Source: Lineus longissimus
Taxonomy: Eukaryota > Nemertea > Pilidiophora > Heteronemertea > Lineidae
Assembly (NCBI RefSeq): GCF_910592395.1
Contig: NC_088309.1
Span: 18,104,599 to 18,168,598, forward strand
Length of the DNA stretch: 64,000 nt
Direction: 5' to 3'
Positions 40,001 through 45,428 of the stretch are shown here, piece by piece (position 1 is the first letter of the stretch; the number at the start of each line of letters is the position of its first letter). A program made the position numbers and the translations under genes. The notes beneath the pieces are model-generated. The model was not told where the DNA came from and did not search any database. It worked only from the letters and a program-made list of their open reading frames with translations.

Positions 40001-43000
40001 ACTTTGAAGTATGTTACAAGGTTATCTTTGTTTAACAAACATATCCCTACACTCCACATCTGGCCCATGGTATGATAGAATGAATTTAGATTTCAAGTAG
40101 TAGCAAAACGTTGCACAATAAACTATAGATTATCACTTGTTGATTATTGACGATACTCTAGAGGAATATAATTTTCAATTTAATATATTAAGCAAACTTG
40201 AAGACTACTATTAACCATTTGAGGCCTGATCTCGACTTAAGTCGCCAAAGAGAAACCTCTCTGTTTGCCTAATCTCGACTATAGTCGCAAAAACTCACTC
40301 GGCATCCCTTCACACTGAACACTTAATACATTTTTGTGCAACTGAGGTATTCCGAATGACAACTTTAGTTATGTACTGTGTTAGCTGAGCATGATTTTCA
40401 TATAAGGTTTTCCAGGGTGAAAATTAGAGTTCTGTGAGTGTTTTGGTGTCAAACATTACGCTCCAGAAACTCTGGCTTTGTGGGGTGTCAGGCTACAGAG
40501 TCAGTGTGTCGATAGCATGTACAATAACAGGCTTACGGAAAGATTGTCAGTGGAAACACAGACTTTATCGACACCCCATCCACCCCCACCACCCTCCAAA
40601 AAATGTGTGATTTTGAATTTTCATATTTTGCGATTTTCCAATCATCGAAGTAACATTTGCTTACTTGCGCGGATCCTTTGCACTTGGAATGAATTTCATA
40701 CATTCTCGCTTGTAGAAGCTTCTCTCGATCCAGGACCTCTGACTCTGAAAAAACAAATGAAACTTTCCATTACGACAGAGTCATTGACCGCAACCATTTC
40801 TACAGAATTTCTGCCAGCCCTATACATTTCATTCATAGTGCTGGTTGGATTCCTTTGTCTGCCCCACAACCCAGTTGCTTCAAAACTTCCAACTATCACA
40901 ACTGGGAACAAGAATACCATAAATAAATTGTGACCCGCTCTACCAAAACTAGGCGCTTGTCGCATCTGAACTTGACAGGTTGATACGGACTTGTTGTTCA
41001 TTTCCCTATTGTAGACCTTTTGTGAAATGTGACCAAATCAGTTTGTAATAGATTTCACAAAAGGTCTACAATAGGGAAATGAACAACAAGTCTGTATCAA
41101 CCTGTCGAGTTCAGATGCGACAAGCGCCTAGTTTTGGTAGAGCGAGTCACAATTGTGTAATCATTTACATTTTTAAGACTTGATTGATAACTTAAGAAGC
41201 TTGTGGTACTGTTCATTGCTCAGACTGATATCGTTAAAACCTGTTGAAATTTGCATGAAAATAAAATATGGCTGTTCCTAACCAAACAATGGAAACAATA
41301 ATGACAGCTGATCATACTCTCGTTAACAAATATTCATTCACAAACCTGGCAATTGTGTAGCAATAAATACTTAAACAGCTTGGCTGATCATATTGTCTGA
41401 TAAAATTGTAATTTTAAAGAGTGTTGTGTGACTCTCAATTACCTGTGCCAGCTGGTCAATGATATGTGGTGGACTGGATTGGAACACACCTGTCTTGAAG
41501 GGACTATAATGCAAGCGAAGCTTATTTCAAATCCTAGAAAGGGACTGCAAAATGATACCCAGCATGGCTACAGGATGATTTGTCATCCAACATAAAAACA
41601 TCATATCATGTTGCCAGTGACCTTGGCCAATTCACTTTATTGCGATTGTAATGGTCCCCCCATCTCAGGCCTGGGAGTACCACAGCATCTAAGGCCTGGG
41701 GAGTGACAAAAAGATAGTTAGTAAAACCATCCATGCCACAAAGATATTAGCATTGAACCTCTTACCACTGACAGGTAAAGTGTCTTGCACAAGGTTGCAG
41801 AGCTTATCAAGTCCAGAACAGGAATATTGATAGCCTACTCCAATTGGACGGACTCTAAATAGATTGTGTCATCACAGGAATCGACAAATAACAAAGTGAG
41901 AAGGCTGCTATATAATACATGTACATAACCTTATTTGGACAACTACTAGGTAATTAGGTTACCTCAATTCAGGGTCAATCACCTCGCAGGTCTTCATCTG
42001 TGATAAAGCTTGTCACTACCAGGACAGCAGTGCTTAGATTTACAAATGTAGTGGGCAGGGGAGAGCTGCCCCCAGACAGCTTGTTCATTGCTCCCCCCTC
42101 CCACCCTGGACCAAAAAGGTAAACTACAGCTCCGACTACTAAAAGGGAGTGGCTGGAGAAACTGTTGCATTTTTGACAACCGCAACAAGTTCATTACAGT
42201 CATATTCATCAACTCAGTGTTGCTCTGATAAGTGTACTTTTCATATTATGAACCATACAAGTATAAACTCGTCCTAAAATATATGAGTCAGAAATTGGCT
42301 TGTATACATAACTGTGGCAGTGTCAAAACTGAAGTAGGCTGGATGGAACAAAATTCAATATTTTTGTCTACCCTGGGTAGCACAGAAAGTTGCCAAGTCA
42401 ACAAAATTCAAATTCAGCAGATCCTCTCTATTGAGGACCCCCCTTGGGACTGAAAAGTGATGTCCTTAATAGAGAGGTGTCCTGAAAGAGGTCAGATTGA
42501 ATGGAAACAGTCAATTTGGGACCAAATCTAATGTCCTTGATAGAGAGGTTGTCCTAAAGAGAGAGGTGTCTGCTAAGAGAGGTTCCACTGTATGTGTAAT
42601 ATGACGCTGTAGCAAGTGAAAACTTCGGAAAGAGAAAAAAAAGCCCCTGAATTAGGGCGAGTTTTAAAAAAATGATTTCAACCGACACTTTTTTTTACTC
42701 TTCAATGAATAGCTGAAAAATCTGTTCAACTAAAATCTCTGAAAATTGTGTATTTTATAGCTATTGCGTAAAGTACTACATTATGCAATATGTTTAGACA
42801 CCTACGTTTTTACCCAATACGGCCCGACAACAGAAGATAGTTTCTGTGTCGGAGGGAATGATTGATTTTGCCAAAAACTTCATAATCATAGTTTTTTAAA
42901 GGGAAATGAACCATCCCCCTCAGATGAATAGATTTGATGTCAGGTTTCTATTCAAGATTATTGGGAAACAGCTTACAATTCTCCAAAATTAACTTGGTGT

Positions 43001-43320
43001 TGGACAAATTTTGGTGATTACCGCTTTTGGAAAATGATCGCTGGGCCTACCTGAGTAGAATCTCCACTTGAGTGCCGAGACCTAGGTCTCGGGCGATCAT
43101 GAACAGTTGACAAGAGATGAAATCCGGGAGATGCTGGCGGGGTGTCCAAGTCAAAATCATCCGAACTAAACTGAAACACTGAATCCCTACGACCATTCTG
43201 CTGAACCAGGGGATGTAACTTCAACCACTGGTTCCTCAAATCAACCGAGGCGAATCGTAACCGTTGATATTTGCGCATCTCCGGGCTCCTTGCTTCCTTA
43301 GGTGGACGATTCGACTTCAT
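11278..43320 (-). CDS. TRPM: TRPM-family cation channel, 5' part of the gene (six coding exons, partial)
   Basis: This gene span was reconstructed from six separate exons: 43320-43051, 40744-40665, 38442-38277, 34382-34169, 11922-11798 and 11449-11278. Junction phases are 0, 2, 0, 1, 0 and 1, and every join keeps the frame open; all introns are GT-AG. The joined product is about 342 residues: a 90-residue lineage-specific N-terminus, the [11 protein letters not shown] and CGCGR segments, then the first TRPM homology region (SLOG-like fold) with [22 protein letters not shown] and GTVGKYG motifs. TRPM proteins are tetrameric plasma-membrane or organelle channels for Ca2+, Mg2+ and other cations. 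The motif set fits the TRPM1/3/6/7 clade rather than TRPM2/8 or TRPM4/5. The pore, TRP helix and coiled coil are not in the window, so the gene is cut by the left edge. Which family member it is, and whether it carries a C-terminal kinase, cannot be told. Confidence 0.93.
11450..11797 (-). other. TRPM intron 5 (348 bp)
   Basis: A short intron between GAT|GTAAGTA and CCGTAG. It is AT-rich with no recognisable repeat. A plus-strand open frame (11582-11926) spans it and exon 5 antisense but has no family resemblance. Confidence 0.9.
11798..11922 (-). CDS. TRPM: TRPM exon 5: RHVGESL to IGIAPWG and LIGRD
   Basis: The acceptor is TATCTTTCAG and the donor GAT|GTAAGTA. The first two bases (GT) complete the glycine codon left open by exon 4; 41 codons follow, ending in phase 0. 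The translation [20 protein letters not shown] then [21 protein letters not shown] is the canonical TRPM segment following the TGG motif; IGIAPWG forms part of the SLOG-like ligand pocket in family structures. A 69-codon minus-strand open frame runs through the exon into the intron on both sides. A 115-codon plus-strand frame over the same bases is antisense noise. Confidence 0.97.
12570..12782 (-). mobile_element. Dispersed element T, copy 2 (inverted)
   Basis: Reverse-complement match to the 1398-1610 element over its whole length, with CCACCCTACCTTGG motifs. Its end carries a local duplication (GAGAAAACCCTG twice). Confidence 0.7.
13130..13400 (+). repeat. Dispersed repeat R, copy 1
   Basis: Contains GGTCCAGGAAAATAGAAATG, ATTTGCTGAAACTTGGTA and AAATTCAATTACAAATTTC, which recur in the same order on the opposite strand at 23595-23830. 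Confidence 0.6.
14531..14771. repeat. Tandem duplication of about 131 bp
   Basis: AAAAGCTTTGGATATGAAACC at 14531 and AAAAGCTTCTGATAAGAAACC at 14662. Each is followed by ATGCCTGC, ATAAGACCTAC and ACAACTGTACTGCCTCA. Confidence 0.85.
15137..15465. repeat. Minisatellite, irregular 35-40 bp unit
   Basis: About eight copies of a unit like CCAAGCTTCATTGCTGGCAA + TCTTTTCCCCAAACTGC, with length changes between copies. It gives a 133-codon plus-strand frame that is a repeat translation. Confidence 0.85.
16381..16872. repeat. Tandem duplication of 245 bp
   Basis: GAAGTTGACTGATATTAACA starts each copy (16386 and 16631) and GATTTGTTGTCCTCGGGAAA ends each. The two are about 95% alike with small indels, implying a recent duplication. 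Confidence 0.93.
16990..17700. repeat. 267-bp tandem repeat, about 2.7 copies
   Basis: TTAGCTGTCCACT at 17036, TTAGCTGTCCATT at 17303 and TAAGCTATCAATT at 17570 are spaced exactly 267 bp apart. Shared blocks are GTCAACAGTGACTGG, AAGTGCATCCA and GGCAAGCAATGATAGA. The middle unit has an internal GATTATGTCAACAGTGACTG duplication. A fourth, decayed trace (AAGCAATGATA) is near 17803. Confidence 0.88.
17753..17776. repeat. CTGTGC short tandem repeat
   Basis: Three to four CTGTGC units just right of the 267-bp repeats. Confidence 0.8.
20063..20260 (+). mobile_element. Dispersed element T, copy 3
   Basis: Starts TTCTCCACAGGG and ends GGCCTTGTGGAGAT, the best preserved pair of short inverted ends in the family. 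About 15 bp shorter than copy 1 because one AAGGTAGGGTGG submotif is missing. Confidence 0.72.
20613..20915. repeat. Inverted repeat with protein-like arms
   Basis: The right arm (20846-20915) and the complement of the left arm (20613-20685) share GCTGATTGG-CACTTCGTG and AAATCATCGACGA, about 80% identity over 70 bp, each starting at ATGG. From ATG 20846 the plus strand reads [20 protein letters not shown] and on to a stop after about 42 codons. The left arm's matching frame is broken. The spacer is about 160 bp. The protein is not recognised; this may be two opposed fragments of one dispersed sequence. Confidence 0.6.
21168..21585. repeat. 38-bp minisatellite, 11 copies
   Basis: Unit AAAAGTAATCGCTGCATGAC + TTATGACTGATACCTTCC. 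Copies differ mainly at two sites (GAC/GTC and CC/CT), giving an ordered pattern of variants. The last copy is diverged. The preceding sequence has no match. Confidence 0.96.
21932..22223 (+). mobile_element. Pogo-like MITE, family P, split by a nested hairpin element
   Basis: Begins CCGTAGAACCTATCTTAGCG after TA and ends AGAGAGGTTCTTCTG before TA. The core TTTTGGTCCCAAATTGG and AATTTGACCTCTCT is intact, but 133 bp of foreign palindromic DNA (22021-22153) interrupts it. Without the insert it is about 159 bp, matching the 160-bp intact copy. Confidence 0.85.
22021..22153. mobile_element. Nested palindromic MITE (133 bp) inside a pogo-like MITE
   Basis: Perfect 19-bp terminal inverted repeats, AGGCACCTATTCCATAGAG at 22021-22039 and its complement at 22135-22153. 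Similarity continues inward to about 50 bp per arm, through TATACGCGAACAAT. The flanking MITE halves rejoin as GACCTCTCT + AATAAGGACACC. Confidence 0.85.
22426..23163. repeat. Large inverted structure with CATTTCGCCTA minisatellite arms
   Basis: The left arm (22426-22570) repeats CATTTCGCCTATTCAC-like units of about 15 bp. The right arm (23010-23163) repeats the complement, GTAGGCGAAATGG. The outer flanks also pair (AATTTTGGTGTACCCCGATTT against the complement of AAATGGGGATGAACCTTAATT), so this is one inverted unit of about 740 bp, not two unrelated arrays. Because the unit is near 15 bp, both outward frames read HHFAY / HPFRL peptides. Confidence 0.85.
23413..23436. repeat. TC microsatellite
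   Basis: About 12 TC units with one AC interruption. Confidence 0.9.
23595..23830 (-). repeat. Dispersed repeat R, copy 2
   Basis: Reverse-complement match to 13130-13400: GAGTTTCAGCAAATTTG, then GCATTTCTATTTTCCTGG. About 10 kb from the first copy, within the same intron. Confidence 0.6.
24116..24270. repeat. Degenerate tandem repeat, about four copies
   Basis: GATAGGATACTGTCCTAA and CATAGTTCA motifs recur every 35-40 bp with indels. Confidence 0.7.
25264..25745 (-). pseudogene. GIY-YIG endonuclease fragment, Penelope-like retroelement
   Basis: On the minus strand, [11 protein letters not shown] is followed, after a frameshift, by [19 protein letters not shown], then [29 protein letters not shown] and [10 protein letters not shown] second frameshift then leads to [14 protein letters not shown] and a stop. 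The Y-x-I-x-C-x2-C-x3-YIG-x-T pattern, the arginine a few residues later and the late glutamate (KES) are what is expected of a GIY-YIG nuclease with a zinc-binding insert, as found in Penelope-like elements. The piece lacks any reverse-transcriptase part, so it is a 5'-truncated or broken insertion. Two frame changes mean it cannot be translated whole. It lies in TRPM intron 4 on the same strand as the gene. Confidence 0.75.
26475..26500. mobile_element. Family P terminal fragment
   Basis: CCTTAATAGAGAGGTTCTAG followed by TGCA is a right-end fragment of family P, lying just before the complete copy at 26509. Confidence 0.5.
26509..26668 (+). mobile_element. Pogo-like MITE, family P, intact 160-bp copy
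   Basis: Starts CAGTGGAACCTCCCTTAGCG and ends AATAGAGAGGTTCCACTG. The 12 outer bases CAGTGGAACCTC are perfect inverted repeats, flanked by TA on both sides (26507-26508, 26669-26670). TA duplications and CAGT(G/A)GAACCTC ends are typical of Tc1/mariner-superfamily pogo elements. There is no coding capacity, so a transposase elsewhere must have moved it. Confidence 0.88.
27327..27513. repeat. 26-bp minisatellite, about seven copies
   Basis: Unit AAAATGATGGGATTCTCAAG + AAGCCC. One copy is shortened (GATTCTACCAATCCC). Confidence 0.93.
29321..29480 (-). mobile_element. tRNA-derived SINE-like copy
   Basis: Same order of blocks as 2330-2505: body with GAAAGCTACGCTATCAAAGA, then GAATTGAACCCGAGACCTCAG, whose complement holds the B-box-like GGTTCAATTC. 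Confidence 0.55.
30120..31060. repeat. Irregular tandem repeat with CTGGGCAGTGTCTGAG motif
   Basis: AAACTTCCTGGGCAGTGTCTG recurs with variation at about 30167, 30558, 30752, 30880 and 30990, at spacings from about 110 to 220 bp once the MITE at 30221-30406 is removed. GAGGTCTGATCTG recurs at 30420 and 30640. A G13 run lies at 30600-30612. Confidence 0.75.
30221..30406. mobile_element. TA-flanked MITE, family Q, inside a minisatellite
   Basis: Starts CAGTCCAAATCCCAAATGAC after TA and ends AATTGTGATTTGTACT. It interrupts a tandem unit whose neighbour copy (30558-30660) continues without it. Confidence 0.8.
31694..32016. repeat. 21-bp minisatellite, 15 copies, GAGAACCTAACCTAA
   Basis: Unit GAGAACCTAACCTAAACTTTT. 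Copies fall into types that recur in blocks of four to five (AGTTAAACTTCTT, CTTAATCTTTTT, CCTAAACTTATT), a higher-order pattern. Confidence 0.95.
32800..33142 (+). repeat. Dispersed element tail with GGACGGAC repeats, ending GAGCTAAAA
   Basis: A GGTCAAAGGG block, then about 100 bp of GGATGGAC repeats, then GACTAGCTCAGCTGA. The last two are duplicated (33045 and 33122). It ends AGCTCAGCTGAGCTAAAAA. The same architecture is seen at 50335-50432, 53077-53143 and 60690-61740. Confidence 0.65.
34009..34084. repeat. ATC microsatellite, about 25 units
   Basis: Uninterrupted TCA/ATC trinucleotides, 85 bp outside the donor of TRPM exon 4, inside intron 4. Confidence 0.97.
34169..34382 (-). CDS. TRPM: TRPM exon 4: first half of the SLOG-like MHR1 domain
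   Basis: The acceptor is TTTTCATTCCAG and the donor ACTG|GTAGGT. The 214-bp exon holds 71 codons plus one base. It starts [19 protein letters not shown], passes through W[14 protein letters not shown] (glycine motif typical of the TRPM SLOG/LSDAT fold), and ends [18 protein letters not shown] with the final glycine split across the intron. This is the most strongly conserved part of the gene here and can be read with no frameshift. The usual family sequence after TGG is valine (GGVNTG); threonine here is a mild substitution. The next exon is more than 22 kb away. Confidence 0.97.
35567..35780 (-). mobile_element. Pogo-like MITE, family P
   Basis: Starts CAGTAGAACCTCTC after TA and ends GAGAGGTCCTACTG. 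The core (TCAAATGGAATGGAAA, GTGTCCTTCAATGG) is in minus orientation. It is longer than the intact copy because of internal extra CCTTA-rich sequence. Confidence 0.75.
35834..35995 (+). mobile_element. Pogo-like MITE, family P
   Basis: Starts CAGTAGAACCTCCCTTAGCG after TA and carries TTTAGTCCCAAACTGG and CAGCACTTGTCAGTCCCGAG. The right end is worn (AAGAGAGGTACACCTC). Lies 53 bp from, and opposite to, the copy at 35567-35780. Confidence 0.78.
36486..36600 (+). mobile_element. SINE-like copy
   Basis: GTTCCCAGCACACTCATGTG, then CTTCAACAGCGTAGGTTTCC, CCGGGGTCTCCGG and an AT-rich tail near GAGCTATAAAT. Same family as the three copies above. The head is truncated. Confidence 0.5.
37060..37460. promoter_or_regulatory. 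CpG-dense patch in TRPM intron 3, possible alternative promoter
   Basis: CpG dinucleotides are much denser here than in neighbouring intron sequence. It includes a hairpin ACCCGTCC-TAC-GGACGGGT (37067-37085) and a CAAGATGGC motif (37385-37393) like a YY1 site at a start codon. On the minus strand an ATG at 37285 opens 28 codons ending TTCG|GTGAGA at 37202 in phase 0, the phase exon 4 needs. This could be an alternative first exon or a CpG-rich transposon remnant. No direct evidence decides. Confidence 0.3.
38277..38442 (-). CDS. TRPM: TRPM exon 3: CGCGR to [12 protein letters not shown]
   Basis: The acceptor is nine T then CTAG; the donor is CAG|GTGAGC. The 166-bp exon contributes one base to a split lysine codon and then 55 full codons, ending in phase 0. 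It begins [12 protein letters not shown], matching the Cys-x-Cys-Gly-Arg element of TRPMs. It ends with [19 protein letters not shown] followed by EFQGG, equivalent to the W-x(2,3)-KHT-x(3)-PTDA(F/Y)G-x-I-x-FQGG block before the SLOG-like domain. The stretch between ([11 protein letters not shown]) is short compared with vertebrate members. A 106-codon plus-strand frame here is only the antisense. Three dozen bases past the donor lies a decayed pogo-like MITE fragment (about 38190-38246). Confidence 0.95.
38443..40664 (-). other. TRPM intron 2 (about 2.2 kb)
   Basis: Bounded by AA|GTAAGC and TTTCTAG. Mostly unique AT-rich sequence. A CGCC run sits at 39786-39803 and two perfect 12-bp palindromes at 40233-40244 and 40276-40287. 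No coding signal seen. Confidence 0.9.
40233..40287. repeat. Pair of 12-bp perfect palindromes
   Basis: CGACTTAAGTCG at 40233-40244 and CGACTATAGTCG at 40276-40287, each in the context CTCGACT-AGTCGC. They lie about 380 bp past exon 2 in intron 2. Confidence 0.8.
40665..40744 (-). CDS. TRPM: TRPM exon 2: [11 protein letters not shown] segment
   Basis: The acceptor is a T-run ending in CAG just above 40744, and the donor is AA|GTAAGC below 40665. The 80-bp exon starts in phase 0 and ends two bases into a lysine codon. It encodes [15 protein letters not shown] followed by [11 protein letters not shown], the conserved opening block of TRPM1/3/6/7 proteins (typically S-W-I-E, then F-x-K-R-E-C, then I-P-S-x-K-D). 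The split codon AA|G is completed by the first base of exon 3, which is strong independent support for both boundaries. A plus-strand frame of 151 codons across this exon is an antisense shadow. Confidence 0.93.
40930..41150 (+). mobile_element. 221-bp fold-back MITE, family F, copy 1
   Basis: GTGACCCGCTCTACC to GGTAGAGCGAGTCAC: two 99-bp arms that are nearly perfect complements around a 23-bp loop (GTGACCAAATCAG...). Flanked by AATT on both sides (40926-40929, 41151-41154). Sits in TRPM intron 1, 186 bp from exon 2. The RNA would form a hairpin of about 99 bp. Confidence 0.93.
42415..42590 (-). mobile_element. Pogo-like MITE, family P
   Basis: Ends GCTAAGAGAGGTTCCACTG followed by TA. The left end is worn (CAGCAGATCCTCTC). 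The core TGGAAACAGTCAATTTGGG is in minus orientation. Confidence 0.78.
43051..43320 (-). CDS. TRPM: TRPM exon 1: start codon and novel 90-residue N-terminus
   Basis: The exon opens with ATG at 43320 (A at -3), with an in-frame TAA eight codons or fewer upstream, so this is the first usable start. It reads 90 codons without a stop and ends CAG|GTAGGC, a good donor, in phase 0, which is what exon 2 needs. The product is hydrophilic and basic (many R, K, S, P), with an acidic patch [14 protein letters not shown] around residues 52-65 and an arginine/serine run [10 protein letters not shown] near residues 77-86 that looks phosphorylatable. I recognise no domain. Vertebrate TRPMs have variable N-termini here, so lack of similarity does not count against it. 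Assignment to the TRPM gene rests on strand, distance (2.3 kb) and matching phase. It could instead be the first exon of another transcript. Confidence 0.72.
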
Positions 43321-44015
43321 TTTGACCTGAGATGTTTACATCCTACGTCCATGAGAGTACTGTCCCATATGGCGAGCCGGTGATATGAAAATCAACATTC
43401 GCTCCACACTGCATGGAAAATGTGCGGGCCTATTCATTCAACTCGCAAAGGTTAACTCTCCAATGATGATATCACTCAAGTGTAACATGCTGGGCCTGTA
43501 TAGTGTGGGTACTACATGTCTGGAGAGTTTTGACAGCTGGATCAATAGGGACTGTGTGCGCTTCACAGAATGACTACATGCACAACAATAAGAGAGAGAT
43601 AAGAGGATGAATAGATTTTTATATATATATGTATTTTTCTCTCAATTATAATTTCGTGATAGTTCTCTCAATGATCACTGACGTCATTTTGTTGACTGCA
43701 GGTTGTGGAGATTCATGAAATGGTTATTTGTAAACTGCTAAGCAACGAAATCAGTGGAATTAACACAACGAAATAAACATTTGCTGTAAAATAGATTAAA
43801 TAGGCAACAGCACAATTTCCATGCCCATGATGCCGTGGAATATTCAACGCCACAGAATCCTTGTGGAGCTGCAGCTTTGTACAGACAATCTAATTTAGGA
43901 GCCCTTTCACCTAAAGCTACCTGCACATTCTATATCTGGATAGCAACTGATTTCCAGATATGAGGATAAATGTTGCTGAAAAAAGTCCCACTTGTGATGT
44001 GTTTTATTTGTGTCA

Positions 44016-44212
44016 CCAGGGGCGTAGAGTACTACTTTTTGGTCTGATTGGGGGGGGGGGAGGGTAAATTGGTCTCTCGGGAGGGGGCAAAATTACACTT
44101 TTTGAAACTTTCCCGCCAAAATCATGGTAAAACACACACATTTTGGTGACTTCTGCGAAGGAGGGGCACTTGCCCTAACCCCCCCCCCCCCCCCCGAGAG
44201 CTCCGCCCCTAG
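44016..44212. mobile_element. hAT-like MITE with G-run and C-run
   Basis: CCAGGGGCGTAGAG at the left and CTCCGCCCCTAG at the right form inverted ends of the widespread CAGGGGCG type. Inside, a G11 run follows the left end and a C19-20 run precedes the right end. A clean 8-bp target duplication is not visible, so the edges are uncertain. Confidence 0.65.
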
Positions 44213-44592
44213 TCTCTTACTTGTACTCATAAAATACTGTTTCGTCATTGGGTGACAGCAGCAGTTTTTCTACCACCTCTCAAGAAGACCATTGGTTCCC
44301 GAGATTACACCAGTTTTCGCATGCAGAAATGTCTACAATGAAATCTTTAGTGGAGTTGCAATGATGATCAAAGATTACTCAAATATCCTACCCACAACAC
44401 GTCCCACCAGCAACATTGAGTTTTTTAAAGCGGAAGATTAACTTGCTTTGACATGTCTGATGGTCTGATACGTGCATTGCTCCCCGAAGTTCGTTAAATT
44501 TGAAACTTTGAAATTTACCCAATCATTTTTTTTTCTCGAAAAGAGACAAATGTTACAGGTACGAATATTCAATTGGATAATACATTGACATA

Positions 44593-44818
44593 CAGTCCAA
44601 ATCACACTTGACCTCCGTCCTGCTTCGCGTCAGTGATGGCAATGTACGAGCGAGTTATGCAACAAGTCGCACGCCAATGACGCACTTATCTCTCCATGTT
44701 TCACGGAAATTATGCACAACCTATATACTTGACTTACGCACGACCTATGAGCTGGGTAGCGTGCGTCAATGACGTGCCAATGACACAAATTTAGGGATGA
44801 AAATTGTGATTTGGACTG
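44593..44818. mobile_element. TA-flanked MITE, family Q, longest copy
   Basis: 226 bp, CAGTCCAAATCACACTTGAC to AAATTGTGATTTGGACTG, TA on both sides (44591-44592, 44819-44820). Internal TTAGGGATGA next to the right end is shared with the 30-kb copy. Confidence 0.88.
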
Positions 44819-45172
44819 TACAGATCTATTTTTCGTATGATGTTCGAGATTAATAAAGAAATTTCACTAATGACCCACATTCTGAACAGATTTCTACCCC
44901 TTCAACTCTACCCTCGCCCTGATTTGCGGTCAACTAGTCATAATCATAAACTAAATTGACTACTGAGATGACAATTAAAGAGTGCATCAATCCGGCTTAA
45001 TGGCAAACCACCTGTCCAGGTGGACAATTAATAATGAATGAAGTGATCCTTTGTTTTTCCAAATGGCATATTTGATCATATTTTGACCATCTGAATAATT
45101 TATATTTTGTAAGGGATGTACTCAGCACTAAGGGAAGTACTTCATGTATTTTAAGTTCTTGAAAAACACAAG

Positions 45173-45338
45173 GGGCCGAATTTACGAAGGGTGTTTAAGA
45201 GTTAGACGCGTGTAAATTCTACACAATCAGTTTCAGGGCCTAATGCGGTATTCATGAAGAAACCCTGCAAGGCCCTGACTCTGTCTATTCAGACATTAAA
45301 CGCTGTTTTAAGCTAAACACCCTTTGTAAATTCGGCCC
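45173..45338. mobile_element. GGGCC-ended MITE with 3-bp duplication (Harbinger/Zator-like)
   Basis: GGGCCGAATTTACGAAGGG at the left and the complement of GGGCCGAATTTACAAAGGG at the right, about 25 of 27 outer bases pairing. AAG flanks both sides (45170-45172, 45339-45341). GGGCC ends with 3-bp duplications suggest PIF/Harbinger or Zator; the superfamily is inferred. 166 bp, no coding capacity. Confidence 0.82.
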
Positions 45339-45428
45339 AAGTTGACAGCAGCTGGTAACCGTAGGCAATGTCACACCAGTTGTTGACGTTACGAGATTCC
45401 ACCCTGGAGCAAAATTCTTCCGTTCATA

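Larger units (their letters stand above)
40745..43050 (-). other. TRPM intron 1 (about 2.3 kb)
   Basis: Bounded by CAG|GTAGGC and a T-run ending TTCAG. It contains one 221-bp fold-back element starting 186 bp beyond exon 2 and a pogo-like MITE at 42415-42590. The remainder (41155-42410 and 42595-43050) shows no gene or clear repeat apart from a C-rich patch near 42060-42110. Confidence 0.8.

Noticed and set aside
40478-40933. 151-residue plus-strand open frame
   Set aside because: It runs antisense through TRPM exon 2 and into the fold-back element. It shows no domain, and the conserved protein is on the other strand.
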